NCBI GenBank assembly: GCA_038227045.1
Contig: JBBRQD010000043.1
Location: forward strand, 1 to 43,040
Length of the DNA: 43,040 nucleotides
Direction: 5' to 3'
From: JANXLS01 sp038227045
GTDB taxonomy: Bacteria; Planctomycetota; SZUA-567; H5-PLA8
The notes under the pieces are model-generated. The model had not been told where the DNA came from. It saw only the letters and a list, made by a program, of their open reading frames with translations, and did not search any database. Within the stretch, counting starts at the first letter, position 1, and every line of letters starts with the position of its first letter. Shown piece by piece: positions 7,769 through 18,416 of this stretch. A program made the translations under genes and the position numbers.

Positions 7769-8758
7769 TTACAGGGCCGAGACGGCCCTGCCACTTTCTT
7801 TCAACGCCCCGCCACACGAAGACCCCGCCCCGGCCGAGCATCCAAGACAATGCGAACCCGTTCGAATCAACCGCTCCGAAAAAAGCGCCGCGTCAAAATC
7901 CGCAATCGTCCGGCGCGTCTCGCCAACCAGAGGCATCTCGAGCATCTGGTTGAAATCGCAATCGTACAACTGCCCGTCCCAGCCGACCGAAATCAAATCG
8001 CGGCACATGACCTCTTCCGCCGCGCTCGAATTAAACGCCGCATCCAGTTTCTCCATGTACGCATCGAGTGTTCCATGCGCCTCGAGATCCGTTTTGAAAC
8101 GGCTGATCGGCATATTCGTGATCGCAATCAGCCGGTTGAAAACGATCCCAAATTGTTCGAACAGCGCACGCTTGTAGTCGGCCTCCAGTTTCAATTGAGG
8201 CGGCGGAAGACTCGGCCCGAGCGGATTGAAAACAAGATTCAACACCAACCCCGAACCCTCGCGCCCATAGCCAAGTTCATTGAGCGCGCGCAACCCATCA
8301 ATGCTCTGATCAAAGACGCCGCGGCCGCGTTGCTTGTCCACATTCTCCGCCGTGTAACAAGGCAGCGAAGCGCAGATTTCAATTCGATTCTCCGCCAGAA
8401 AAATCGGCAAATCCTGCTGGCCATCGACATAAAAAACAGTGAGGTTGCAACGGTCGATGACATGCCGCCCGAGCATCCGTGCCGCGCTCGCCAGCCAGCG
8501 AAAATTCGGATTGAGTTCCGGCGCGCCGCCCGTGATATCCAGTGTCTTGATGGATTCGTTTTCACGCAGCACGCGCACGACATGCCCCGCCGTTTCGCGC
8601 GACATGCTTTCAGTCCGGTGCGGCCCAGCGTCGACATGGCAATGCCGGCAAGTTTGATTGCACACTTTGCCAACATTGACTTGAAGCGTCTCTATCCGCC
8701 GCGCGCGAAGCGGCGGAAGATTGCGCGCAACAAGCTGGGTATCGAAGAGATTGCCCAT
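7769..8758 (-). CDS. arsS: Radical SAM protein, ArsS (arsenosugar biosynthesis) family
   Basis: The radical SAM cluster motif is CNQTCRHC (Cys 33, 37, 40), followed by VDAGPHRTE and DITGGAPELNPNF. These segments and the C-terminal CLGCSAGAGSSCGGAL (Cys 304, 307, 315) are typical of ArsS, which acts with ArsM to attach an adenosyl group from SAM to dimethylarsenite on the way to arsenosugars. No arsM or other arsenic gene is in this window, so function here rests on family alone. The protein carries ten extra residues after CGGAL, and these are encoded by the dispersed GGGCCGTCTCGGCCC repeat, which seems to have displaced the native stop. No in-frame UGA is present, so this is not a selenoprotein version. 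It starts 3 bases after the cysS stop, so the two are probably co-transcribed. Length is 329 residues. Confidence 0.88.
   Translation of the reverse strand: MGNLFDTQLVARNLPPLRARRIETLQVNVGKVCNQTCRHCHVDAGPHRTESMSRETAGHVVRVLRENESIKTLDITGGAPELNPNFRWLASAARMLGRHVIDRCNLTVFYVDGQQDLPIFLAENRIEICASLPCYTAENVDKQRGRGVFDQSIDGLRALNELGYGREGSGLVLNLVFNPLGPSLPPPQLKLEADYKRALFEQFGIVFNRLIAITNMPISRFKTDLEAHGTLDAYMEKLDAAFNSSAAEEVMCRDLISVGWDGQLYDCDFNQMLEMPLVGETRRTIADFDAALFSERLIRTGSHCLGCSAGAGSSCGGALKESGRAVSAL
7772..7799 (-). repeat. GGGCCGTCTCGGCCC hairpin repeat inside the arsS 3' end
   Basis: The 17-base palindrome at 7773-7789 (7-base arms, 3-base loop) together with the flanking GAAAGTGG matches the element at 14119-14144. 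In this copy it overlaps the last codons of arsS and encodes the tail ESGRAVSAL. Confidence 0.8.
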
Positions 8759-8761
8759 AAT

Positions 8762-10216
8762 TCACTTTTTCTTTACGGCCCACTTACCACCCGGTAAATC
8801 TTCTACCTCGTACCCCAGCCCCTTCAACCCATCGCGAATCTTGTCGCCCACGGCATACAGCTTCGCCGCGCGAACTTCCTGGCGAACTTGCAACAGCAGA
8901 TCGACCAGTTTCAAACTGTCGCCGCCGTCCGATGCCGATGGCTTGCTCGCACGTTCCGAGCGAATTCCCAGCGTCGTCAAAATCGTCACCAAATCGCGCC
9001 GCTCGGCTTGAAGCGTCGCAGCGTCCGGCGTCTTCGACGCGAGTTGCTTGTTGACTTCCGAAACCAAATCGAAAACCGCGCCCAGCGCACCCGCCGTATT
9101 GAAATCGTCATCCATCGCAGTTTCAAATGCAACGATGGTGGGCGACTTCAAAGCTGCCGACACCGCAACCAGTTTCGTCACACCCAGTGCGCGATCAATC
9201 GCTTCAATCGCATTATAAATGCGATCAAGTCGCGCCGTCGCCTCATCGAAAAGCCCCGGCTCGAAATTAATCGGCGCGCGATAGTGAGCGCTCAAGAAAA
9301 TCATCCGCACCGCCATCGGATCGTGCGGACCCTCTGGCCAAACCATCTCGCGCAGCCACTTCACATTGCCCAGCGATTTGCTCATCTTCTCGTTGTTGAG
9401 TGTGAGAAATCCGTTGTGAACCCAGTAATTCACCGACTCGCCGTTTTTCAATTCCTCGCAGTACGCGCACTCCGTCTGAGCCTTCTCGTCCTCGTGATGC
9501 GGAAAAAGCAGATCATGCCCGCCGCCATGAATGTCGAACGGCACGCCAAGATGTTTACGCGACATCGCCGAACATTCCAGATGCCAGCCCGGCCGCCCCT
9601 GGCCCCACGGCGATGCCCAAAACGGCTCGCCCGGCTTGGCCAGCTTCCAAAGCACAAAATCGCCCGGATGCTTCTTGACTTTCATGCGCTCGTCGCTGAT
9701 ACGCTGGCTGTGCCCCGCATCGTCTTCTTCAATCACGCGACCGCTCAACTTGCCATAGCGTTCGTACGTCGTCGTGTCGAAATAAACATCCCCGTCGCTG
9801 GCCACATACGCGTGCTTTTTCTCAAGAAGCAACTGAACAATCTCGATCATCTCCGGAATATGCTCGGTGGCCTTCGGATAAAGCGTCGCCGGCAGCACAT
9901 TCAACGTCTTCATCATCGCATGAAATTCAGCGATATGGAATTCGGTGAGCTCCTTCCAATCGCGCTTTTCAGTGTTCGCCCGCTTGATGATCTTGTCGTC
10001 GATATCGGTGAAATTCGATACGAATTTCACACGATAACCCTTGTATTCAAGATACCGCCGCACAATATCAGGAGTGATCGCGGCCCGCGCATGGCCCAGA
10101 TGAAGCGAATCGTAAACCGTCGGCCCGCAGACGTACATGCGCACGTCCCTGCCGGCCGGATCAATCGGCTTGAATTCCTCTTTCTGACGGGATTGGGAGT
10201 TAAGAACGCGAAGCAT
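8762..10216 (-). CDS. cysS: Cysteine--tRNA ligase
   Basis: This 484-residue class I aminoacyl-tRNA synthetase activates cysteine and loads it on tRNA-Cys. The HIGH-type motif is HLGH at 39-42 within VYDSLHLGHARA, and the KMSKS motif is at 277-281. The zinc site that reads the cysteine thiol is intact: Cys 30 (CGPTVYD), Cys 215 (WHLECSAMS), His 240 and Glu 244 (FPHHEDEKAQ). Length and domain order are normal for bacterial CysRS. It is the first gene of the minus-strand group with arsS and comF. Confidence 0.97.
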   Translation of the reverse strand: MLRVLNSQSRQKEEFKPIDPAGRDVRMYVCGPTVYDSLHLGHARAAITPDIVRRYLEYKGYRVKFVSNFTDIDDKIIKRANTEKRDWKELTEFHIAEFHAMMKTLNVLPATLYPKATEHIPEMIEIVQLLLEKKHAYVASDGDVYFDTTTYERYGKLSGRVIEEDDAGHSQRISDERMKVKKHPGDFVLWKLAKPGEPFWASPWGQGRPGWHLECSAMSRKHLGVPFDIHGGGHDLLFPHHEDEKAQTECAYCEELKNGESVNYWVHNGFLTLNNEKMSKSLGNVKWLREMVWPEGPHDPMAVRMIFLSAHYRAPINFEPGLFDEATARLDRIYNAIEAIDRALGVTKLVAVSAALKSPTIVAFETAMDDDFNTAGALGAVFDLVSEVNKQLASKTPDAATLQAERRDLVTILTTLGIRSERASKPSASDGGDSLKLVDLLLQVRQEVRAAKLYAVGDKIRDGLKGLGYEVEDLPGGKWAVKKK

Positions 10217-10255
10217 GGGCGTGAGTGGTAATCCTTTTCAGCGGGACGAAATCCA

Positions 10256-10915
10256 TTATTTAATAAGCTTAAGTTCTCTCAACAACTCCATCAGACTCGG
10301 AAATTTATCGCGCAAAAGCCACGCGCGCCGCAGGAAGAATCCTTTAAAAACCTTCGAGCACAGTTTTCCATCAACCTCCTTAATCTGCTTGTATTTCTTC
10401 CCGCTGCCGATTTCGTACGCATCGATCGCTTTCGCCAGCGGATTGACGAGCCAAAATTCACGCACGCCGGCCTTCTCGTATTCGAGAAACTTTTCACGCA
10501 AATCGCGCCCCATGCTTTCGGGCGAAATAATTTCAACAATTAAGTCGGGCGCGCCGTCGATAAGCGTGCTACTAACGATATGCATTCGGTCCTTTGCCAC
10601 AAAAAGCAAATCGGGCAAACGCCTGCGCTTTTGTCCGGGTAGGCGAATTTGAATGGCATTGCCAGTCACCATTCCGAGATCGCCTTCTTCAGCCAAGCCG
10701 CTCATCCCCGCACCAATTCGAAGTTGAATCTCTTCATGTTCAGTGTTGCCAGGTGCCATCATAATTACCTCTCCATCGACCCATTCCGCGTGAGTCTTTT
10801 CGTCGCTCCACTCGACAAATTCCGCCTCCGTCATGCGGCGACCCGGATGAGGCTTGCGGTCACCTATAATTTCCTCTGAAGCCTTGCGCGGCTTTTTTAC
10901 GACGAGAGTGGCCAT
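10256..10915 (-). CDS. Uma2 family endonuclease-like protein (DUF820)
   Basis: This 219-residue protein has the restriction-endonuclease-like PD-(D/E)XK core of the Uma2 family. RRLPDLLFVAKDR carries Asp 102, PDLIVEIISPES carries Glu 128, and DLREKFLEYEKAGVREFWLVNP carries Lys 142. The N-terminal EFVEWSDEKTHAEWVDGEVIMM segment is also typical. These proteins are abundant in cyanobacteria and planctomycetes, often as many paralogues, and their biological role is unclear. The start is well supported: AGGAGG lies 5 bases before the ATG. It stands alone between cysS and the purL leader. Confidence 0.88.
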   Translation of the reverse strand: MATLVVKKPRKASEEIIGDRKPHPGRRMTEAEFVEWSDEKTHAEWVDGEVIMMAPGNTEHEEIQLRIGAGMSGLAEEGDLGMVTGNAIQIRLPGQKRRRLPDLLFVAKDRMHIVSSTLIDGAPDLIVEIISPESMGRDLREKFLEYEKAGVREFWLVNPLAKAIDAYEIGSGKKYKQIKEVDGKLCSKVFKGFFLRRAWLLRDKFPSLMELLRELKLIK

Positions 10916-11002
10916 AACACCTCCTGATAATGAAACGAGCCTATCCTATCACGCCCCCCCCCGCTCCGCCATTTCAACTTGCCGCTTCAGATCACGCTCA
11001 TA

Positions 11003-11041
11003 AAACCTGAAACTTGAAACCTGGAACCTGAAACCGTCGTT
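11003..11041. repeat. Dispersed CCTGAAAC/CCTGGAAC repeat, copy 1
   Basis: The stretch holds tandem-like units AAACCTGAAACTTGAAACCT, GGAACCTGAAACC and then GTCGTT. Close copies occur at 16318-16356 and 17755-17795, each ending in GTCGTT or GCCGTT. Here it lies in the 252-base gap between the Uma2 gene and purL. I see no other feature in that gap. Confidence 0.75.
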
Positions 11042-11167
11042 AGCCGTTTTTAGCAGTTTTCATTTCAGATTTCATCAATCTCGACTACGATATTCCGCAC
11101 CGAACGGATGGTGAAATTCCTGTGAAACATCCGGAAACAACAGACGGATAGGACGCTCACACCCACT

Positions 11168-14118
<2,951 letters not shown>

Positions 14119-14119
<1 letters not shown>

Positions 14120-14150
14120 AAAGTGGGAGGGCCGTCTCGGCCCTCATTTT
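14119..14150 (+). terminator. Hairpin repeat acting as a likely purL terminator
   Basis: A 7-base-pair GC stem with a 3-base loop (AGGGCCGTCTCGGCCCT, 14128-14144) is followed by CATTTTTT, which fits an intrinsic terminator right after the purL stop. The same element lies at the arsS 3' end, so this is a dispersed repeat used as a terminator or inserted at gene ends. Confidence 0.7.
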
Positions 14151-14172
14151 TTGGAATCGAAAGTAATCGCGT

Positions 14173-14445
14173 TCAAAGAATCCGAGCCACCAGCGACCCA
14201 GCCCAAACCATCACGAAACTCCCCGCCGCAAACAACGCAACAATGGAAAGCAACATCACCGCCCAAGCCAGAACCGACGACTTCTCCCGCGTCGCCTCGC
14301 GCGTATTCTTCAAACAGCCGACACAATAATTAATCCCATCCCAAAGTGTTGCGCACTCCAGGCAAACCGTCTTGCGGCACTTCATACACAACGCCCGCCC
14401 GGGGCGTTCGGGATGGTTGGCACAAGTCTGAGCTTTCAAAGCCAT
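14173..14445 (-). CDS. Small zinc-binding membrane protein (B-box/double zinc-ribbon type)
   Basis: This 90-residue protein has eight regularly spaced metal ligands in its first half: Cys 8, His 11, Cys 20, 23, 28, 31, 41 and 44 (starts TCANHPERPGRALCMKC). That suits two zinc sites of the B-box or cross-brace type. A hydrophobic segment at about 58-84 (VLAWAVMLLSIVALFAAGSF) anchors it in the membrane with the zinc part on one side. GAGGAA lies 8 bases before the ATG. Similar B-box-plus-membrane proteins are common in planctomycetes and myxobacteria without known function. It lies just downstream of the seven-gene block on the same strand, separated from it by a paired palindrome. Confidence 0.8.
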   Translation of the reverse strand: MALKAQTCANHPERPGRALCMKCRKTVCLECATLWDGINYCVGCLKNTREATREKSSVLAWAVMLLSIVALFAAGSFVMVWAGSLVARIL

Positions 14446-14510
14446 CGCAACATTCCTCGTCTATTCACCTGCCGAATAGTGTTGAGCAATCGCAAGAAAA
14501 GTCAATTACG

Positions 14511-14570
14511 TTCGTAGTCCCGCCTTCAGGCGGTCTTCGTTTCCGGACCGCCTGAAGGCGGGACTACGAA
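14511..14570. repeat. Paired REP-like palindrome (GTAG type, TCCC variant)
   Basis: Arms 14511-14535 and 14546-14570 are exact 25-base reverse complements with a 10-base loop. Each arm begins TTCGTAG at its outer end and contains the small hairpin CCGCC-TTCA-GGCGG. This is the cleanest copy in the window. Confidence 0.92.
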
Positions 14571-14578
14571 CATCACCA

Positions 14579-15610
14579 TTAACCAAGCACCCCATCCCAA
14601 GGCTGCCAAGTCGAAGCCAACATCGCATTCGGATGAAAAATCAATTCATGAATCAACGACGGATCGTCGCGCTTCGCCTGCTCCAATTGCGCGAGATCGG
14701 CCTCCTCAAAAACCACGTCCATATCGCCATAGCGCCAGACCTCGACATAATAATAATAACCGACGATCTGCTCGCGGAATTCAAAGCGCGGGTCCGCGCT
14801 GATCCGGTCCAGCAGCGGCTCCAATCGCACGCGCCGCGCATCGCTGTACCGCGTGACAAAGTTCACTTCCGCGGTCGCCGGATCGGTCTTCATGAGCTGC
14901 CTGAAAATTACATTGTTCACGCCGATCGCCGACGCGAAATCCAGATAGCGCACGATTTCCTCCAAATCCCCGATTGCGTCATTAAGCAACACGCAAGATA
15001 GCCTCATCCGCACGCCCCCGCCCTTCGCACGCGCCGCGGCTTCGCGAAGCTGTTTGAGCGAAAGCCCGTCGGATAGCGCCATCAATTTTGCGTTCGTCCC
15101 GCAATCCGGATGCGCGCGGCTGACATTCAAATGCGCGACACCCGTGTCAATCAGCCAATCCAAAACCGTGCGCCCCTCGCGCACATCGAAAAGCCCGGAA
15201 CCGTTCGTCGTCATCGTCCGTTTGCGCGCCCCGTGTTCGGCCAGCGCCCGCAGAATCGCCGGTAGTCGCGGATCTTTACTCGGTTCGCCACCCGTCACGG
15301 AAACCGACGGATTCAGCGGCTTCAACTGGCCAAACACGACGCTCAATTTGTCGAAATAAATCGCGTCGTCGCGCTCAACGCTTTTTTGCCGCGACAACTC
15401 GGTCCCGCGCGACGCCGGACGCAATTCTTCAACGCAAAACGCGCACTTCGCGTTGCACGCCTGAGCGCTGTAAACCGACAGATTCGCATTGGCGTAAACG
15501 CGCACAGGCTTGTTCCACAACTCAAACTCAACCACCCCTCGCGCGGTGCTGTTGACTTGCAGATCGAACGCCGCGCATTTGCGCCGGCGCCACGCGTCGA
15601 CAAATGTCAT
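14579..15610 (-). CDS. Radical SAM protein (second of a tandem pair)
   Basis: This 343-residue protein has the radical SAM cluster motif CNAKCAFC (Cys 52, 56, 59) and the SAM-binding GGE motif in VSVTGGEPSKDPRL (107-109). Further strands such as RKRTMTTNGSGLF and LNVSRAHPD fit a complete partial TIM barrel. There is no obvious auxiliary-cluster SPASM region. The ATG at 15608-15610 overlaps the TGA of the upstream radical SAM gene as ATGA, so translation is probably coupled; a longer upstream frame exists but would overlap by 90 bases. The substrate is unknown. It is the last gene of the block that starts with the MoxR ATPase. Confidence 0.85.
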   Translation of the reverse strand: MTFVDAWRRRKCAAFDLQVNSTARGVVEFELWNKPVRVYANANLSVYSAQACNAKCAFCVEELRPASRGTELSRQKSVERDDAIYFDKLSVVFGQLKPLNPSVSVTGGEPSKDPRLPAILRALAEHGARKRTMTTNGSGLFDVREGRTVLDWLIDTGVAHLNVSRAHPDCGTNAKLMALSDGLSLKQLREAAARAKGGGVRMRLSCVLLNDAIGDLEEIVRYLDFASAIGVNNVIFRQLMKTDPATAEVNFVTRYSDARRVRLEPLLDRISADPRFEFREQIVGYYYYVEVWRYGDMDVVFEEADLAQLEQAKRDDPSLIHELIFHPNAMLASTWQPWDGVLG

Positions 15611-16317
15611 GGCAGCTCTCTCATTCCTTCCGACCGCGCAATCAAGTCCGGCCCATACACGCGACCGTCCGGATTGACGAGCGAAAACGCGTCCCACACC
15701 GGCTTCGGCGGATTCCAGCCGGCTTCATCCGACGCGAAACCGTAACGCTGCAAAAAAAATAAATTCGAATGCGGCATCAACCCCGCGGCCTCAATCGCAT
15801 CGCGCACACGCCGGTCGTCGTCGTCATAACCTTTTCGAAGCCGCACGTTGATCACCAAAAGCCGTTCGCCACCAAGCTCATTAAAAATATCCCGCAACAA
15901 CACAGCCAGTTCAATCAGTCCCGCGTCCTCATCCATCAAATGATGATTGACCGAAAGCTTAATCGAAAGCGGCACCCCCAACCGCTCAACCCAAGCCCGC
16001 AATTTCTCCTCCCGGCGCGGCAGCACAACGCCATTGGTGCAAAGCACCAAATGCGTGCAACGCGGATGCCCCCGAGCAATCCGCACAAACTCCCAAAAGT
16101 CCGGATGCACCGTCGGCTCCCCGCCTTCGAGCTGCACTTGAAATGCGCAGCTCGCCGGGAAACTGCGCTCATAATCGTCGAGCGTCAAAAACGTATTTCC
16201 ACTCGGCGACGAACACGTGCTGCACCACGGACACGCGCGGTTGCAATTGTTCGTCAGCGCAAAATACATGCGATGAGGACGCTCAGGAAAAGGATGATCA
16301 AGAGGTATGCTATCCAT
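15607..16317 (-). CDS. Radical SAM protein (first of a tandem pair)
   Basis: This 236-residue protein has CNRACPWC (Cys 25, 29, 32) and a GGE motif in LEGGEPTVHPDF (65-67). An extra Cys at 35 follows the cluster motif (WCSTCSS). Short radical SAM proteins of this size often activate or modify a protein or peptide partner, but nothing in the sequence fixes the substrate. Its 3' end overlaps the next radical SAM gene by four bases. The start at 16317 directly abuts a dispersed repeat, and no ribosome binding site is visible before it, so the repeat may have replaced the original leader. A later ATG before YFALTNNCN (residue 17) would still include the cluster motif. Confidence 0.83.
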   Translation of the reverse strand: MDSIPLDHPFPERPHRMYFALTNNCNRACPWCSTCSSPSGNTFLTLDDYERSFPASCAFQVQLEGGEPTVHPDFWEFVRIARGHPRCTHLVLCTNGVVLPRREEKLRAWVERLGVPLSIKLSVNHHLMDEDAGLIELAVLLRDIFNELGGERLLVINVRLRKGYDDDDRRVRDAIEAAGLMPHSNLFFLQRYGFASDEAGWNPPKPVWDAFSLVNPDGRVYGPDLIARSEGMRELP

Positions 16318-16356
16318 TAACTTGAAACCTGAAATCTGGAACCTGGAACCGTCGTT
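16318..16356. repeat. Dispersed CCTGAAAC/CCTGGAAC repeat, copy 2
   Basis: The gap between the adenylate-forming enzyme gene and the first radical SAM gene consists almost entirely of this repeat (ACTTGAAACCTGAAATCTGG, then AACCTGGAACCGTCGTT). Compare copies at 11003 and 17755. Confidence 0.75.
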
Positions 16357-17744
16357 TACTCTTCCAACATCAACTCGCTCCGATAAACCAGCGCCTTCCC
16401 ATCCTGCCGGTCGCCAAGCGTCGAATCAAATCGAATCTCCAACGGCACCGTTCCCAGCACGCGCCGCAAATCCATTTCGATTTTCGCCGCGTCCGGACTC
16501 GCATCCGGCAGCGCGCGCACCGTCAATTCGCACGACCGGTCCGCGTGCTGCACGAACTCGTGAAGCAGCAGCGGATGCTCGCGCAACAGCCGCGACAAAT
16601 CCACCGTGCTCACCGGCGTCCCGTCGCTCGACCGGATCAGCACCGGCACGCGCCCTTCAAGTTCCAGCAGCCGCGGCATCGGGTCGCCGCACGGACACGC
16701 CGCATAGTCGACGTGCCCAAAATCGCCCGTCCGATACCGCAGCAGCGGCGCAAACGGATTGCGTCCGCCCGTCACCGCGATCTCGCCCCGCTCGCCGACC
16801 GGAGCCTGCGTGCCGTCCGCGCGCAGCACCTCGAGATGAATGTCGTGCGGCAACAAATGGTATCCGAAACCATGCGGGCACGCGTAACCGATCGGCCCCG
16901 TCTCGACCATCGAATACCAGTCGATCACCGGCGCTTTATATTTTTCAGCGAGCCGTTTTTTAAGCGTAGGACTCATCGCCACCGACGTCGTCAGCAACGC
17001 TGCGGGTTGCGCCGGCAGATCGAGATGCATCATCTCCGCAAACGAAATCGGATCGCCCGACAAAAATTTCGGAGCCATCTCCGCGAAGTAGCGCGCCTGA
17101 CTGCCCTCGCGCGGCCACTCGGTCTGGCGAATATTTAATTTCGCAAACCCCGCGCCGTTCCACGCCGACAAAATCGCCGCGTATGTGTACGTGCGTATCT
17201 GCGCGCCCACCAAAAAACACGCCACGCTCGCCGCATCGAACTGCGGCTTCGCCCCGTGCCGCGCAAGCGCGAATTCAATCATCGGTTCGTAACAACGGAT
17301 GGCCATCGGATGATGCGGAATCGTGATCGGATGCCCCGTCGTACCGGCCGTCCGGTAAATCACCAGCCGATCGAGAGGCTCATCGTCGGGCACGAAATTC
17401 CAGGGCGCAAGCGCAAGATCGGCTCGCGAAGACGTGGGAATCGCCAACCAATCGCGCTCCAGATCGAGTCCATCACGCACGCGCGATGCAACAAACGGAA
17501 CGCGCCGCCGCCACGACGCCACGCGCTGCAAAATCGCCGGCGGCGGCACGCCAGCCGAGCGCGCCCCCCGATCGGTCTCCAACCCCTGCCGAAAATAATC
17601 AAGCGCCCCCAAGTCGTCCTTGCGCAGCCGGTCGCCGGTGATGTAATTGAAGCGTGGCGCATCAGGATGCTCGCGAAGCCGCTCAAGCATCTTAACGCCA
17701 TCCTCAGTCAACATCGGTGTCCGTTGAAGCATTTCCGGTGTCAT
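16356..17744 (-). CDS. PaaK-like adenylate-forming enzyme (ANL superfamily)
   Basis: This 462-residue protein belongs with phenylacetate-CoA ligase/CapK-type adenylate-forming enzymes, which activate a carboxylate as an acyl-AMP. The phosphate-loop motif is YRTAGTTGHP (130-139), the aromatic-Glu motif is WYSMVETGP (276-284), and RYRTGD (336-341) holds the ribose-binding Asp. CPCGDPMPRLLELEGR (350-365) resembles the PaaK hinge with its Cys pair. A late Lys in DGKALVYRS may be the catalytic one. The substrate is unknown and no aromatic degradation genes are nearby. AAAGGGA lies just before the ATG. It sits between the coiled-coil protein and the radical SAM pair in one direction, suggesting that it loads a substrate or carrier for them. 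Confidence 0.82.
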   Translation of the reverse strand: MTPEMLQRTPMLTEDGVKMLERLREHPDAPRFNYITGDRLRKDDLGALDYFRQGLETDRGARSAGVPPPAILQRVASWRRRVPFVASRVRDGLDLERDWLAIPTSSRADLALAPWNFVPDDEPLDRLVIYRTAGTTGHPITIPHHPMAIRCYEPMIEFALARHGAKPQFDAASVACFLVGAQIRTYTYAAILSAWNGAGFAKLNIRQTEWPREGSQARYFAEMAPKFLSGDPISFAEMMHLDLPAQPAALLTTSVAMSPTLKKRLAEKYKAPVIDWYSMVETGPIGYACPHGFGYHLLPHDIHLEVLRADGTQAPVGERGEIAVTGGRNPFAPLLRYRTGDFGHVDYAACPCGDPMPRLLELEGRVPVLIRSSDGTPVSTVDLSRLLREHPLLLHEFVQHADRSCELTVRALPDASPDAAKIEMDLRRVLGTVPLEIRFDSTLGDRQDGKALVYRSELMLEE

Positions 17745-17754
17745 GAATCCCTTT

Positions 17755-17795
17755 CAACCTTCAACCTGAAACCTGGAACCTGAAACCGCCGTTCA
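17755..17795. repeat. Dispersed CCTGAAAC/CCTGGAAC repeat, copy 3
   Basis: The repeat (CAACCTGAAACCTGGAACCT, then GAAACCGCCGTTCA) fills the gap between the coiled-coil gene and the adenylate-forming enzyme gene. It overlaps the stop codon of the coiled-coil gene at 17793-17795, so the end of that protein may have been set by the insertion. Confidence 0.75.
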
Positions 17796-18416
17796 TTCCC
17801 GGCTCGTCTTCGCCGCCGCTTCCTCCGCCGCCTTGCGCGCCATCTCCGCGCGAACTTCGCGCTCGCGCCGCGCGCGGTCTTCGCGCGCTTTCTTTTCCTT
17901 GATCGTGGCCTGCGCAATCACGCGCTGCGACTCGATCGAATCCACCTGCGTCAGCCGGTCTTTGAATTCTTCCCAGGTTTCGCCGGCAAAACTTCCGCGT
18001 GTCGTGGCCACCGCCAGGCGCGCCAGTTCCTCGCGCCGGTCTTGATCGTTCAGCAGATTCTCGACCGGCACAATCGCAGCCAGATCGGATAAATCCAACA
18101 CCAGCAGCTTGCGAAACGCGTCCGCATCGACGGGCCGCTCGCGAAAATACGGATGCCAGAAAACCCAGCATGCCGCCAGTACCCAGCGCAGCCGGTTGCG
18201 TTCCACTTTGTTCAATGGAGAAGCCGAAAATGCCTGCAAAAACGGATCGTCCGGCCGAGTCTTGAAGAGCGTTTCATGAATGTCGGCGACCACGGCCCGC
18301 ACGCACACTTTTCCGTCCGGGAAACCCTCGGGCTCCATCATGAACGCCGCCGGCATCTCGGCGATCCAGCGCAGAAACTCGGCGAGCGGCGGGACGTTGT
18401 AGATTTCAGTTTTCAT
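17793..18416 (-). CDS. Unrecognised protein with a charged C-terminal coiled coil
   Basis: I do not recognise the family. The 207-residue product has a globular, Trp-rich first part (LRWVLAACWVFWHPYF around 75-90). Its last 45 residues (from about 163) are an Ala/Arg/Glu/Lys-rich helix (IKEKKAREDRARREREVRAE) that should form a coiled coil. No signal peptide or membrane segment is visible. The ATG at 18414-18416 lies inside the end of the vWA gene, an 11-base overlap, with GGAAG 4 bases upstream; this ties its expression to that gene. An alternative ATG lies 15 bases earlier. It is probably a partner of the ATPase/vWA proteins, by position only. Confidence 0.75.
   Translation of the reverse strand: MKTEIYNVPPLAEFLRWIAEMPAAFMMEPEGFPDGKVCVRAVVADIHETLFKTRPDDPFLQAFSASPLNKVERNRLRWVLAACWVFWHPYFRERPVDADAFRKLLVLDLSDLAAIVPVENLLNDQDRREELARLAVATTRGSFAGETWEEFKDRLTQVDSIESQRVIAQATIKEKKAREDRARREREVRAEMARKAAEEAAAKTSRE

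Noticed and set aside
7769..8758. Selenocysteine in the ArsS-like protein
   Set aside because: No in-frame UGA lies in the C-terminal Cys region; the residues there are ordinary Cys codons.
16356..17744. Phenylacetate degradation (paaK) gene
   Set aside because: Only the adenylate-forming fold is supported; no other phenylacetate genes are nearby and the neighbours are radical SAM genes.
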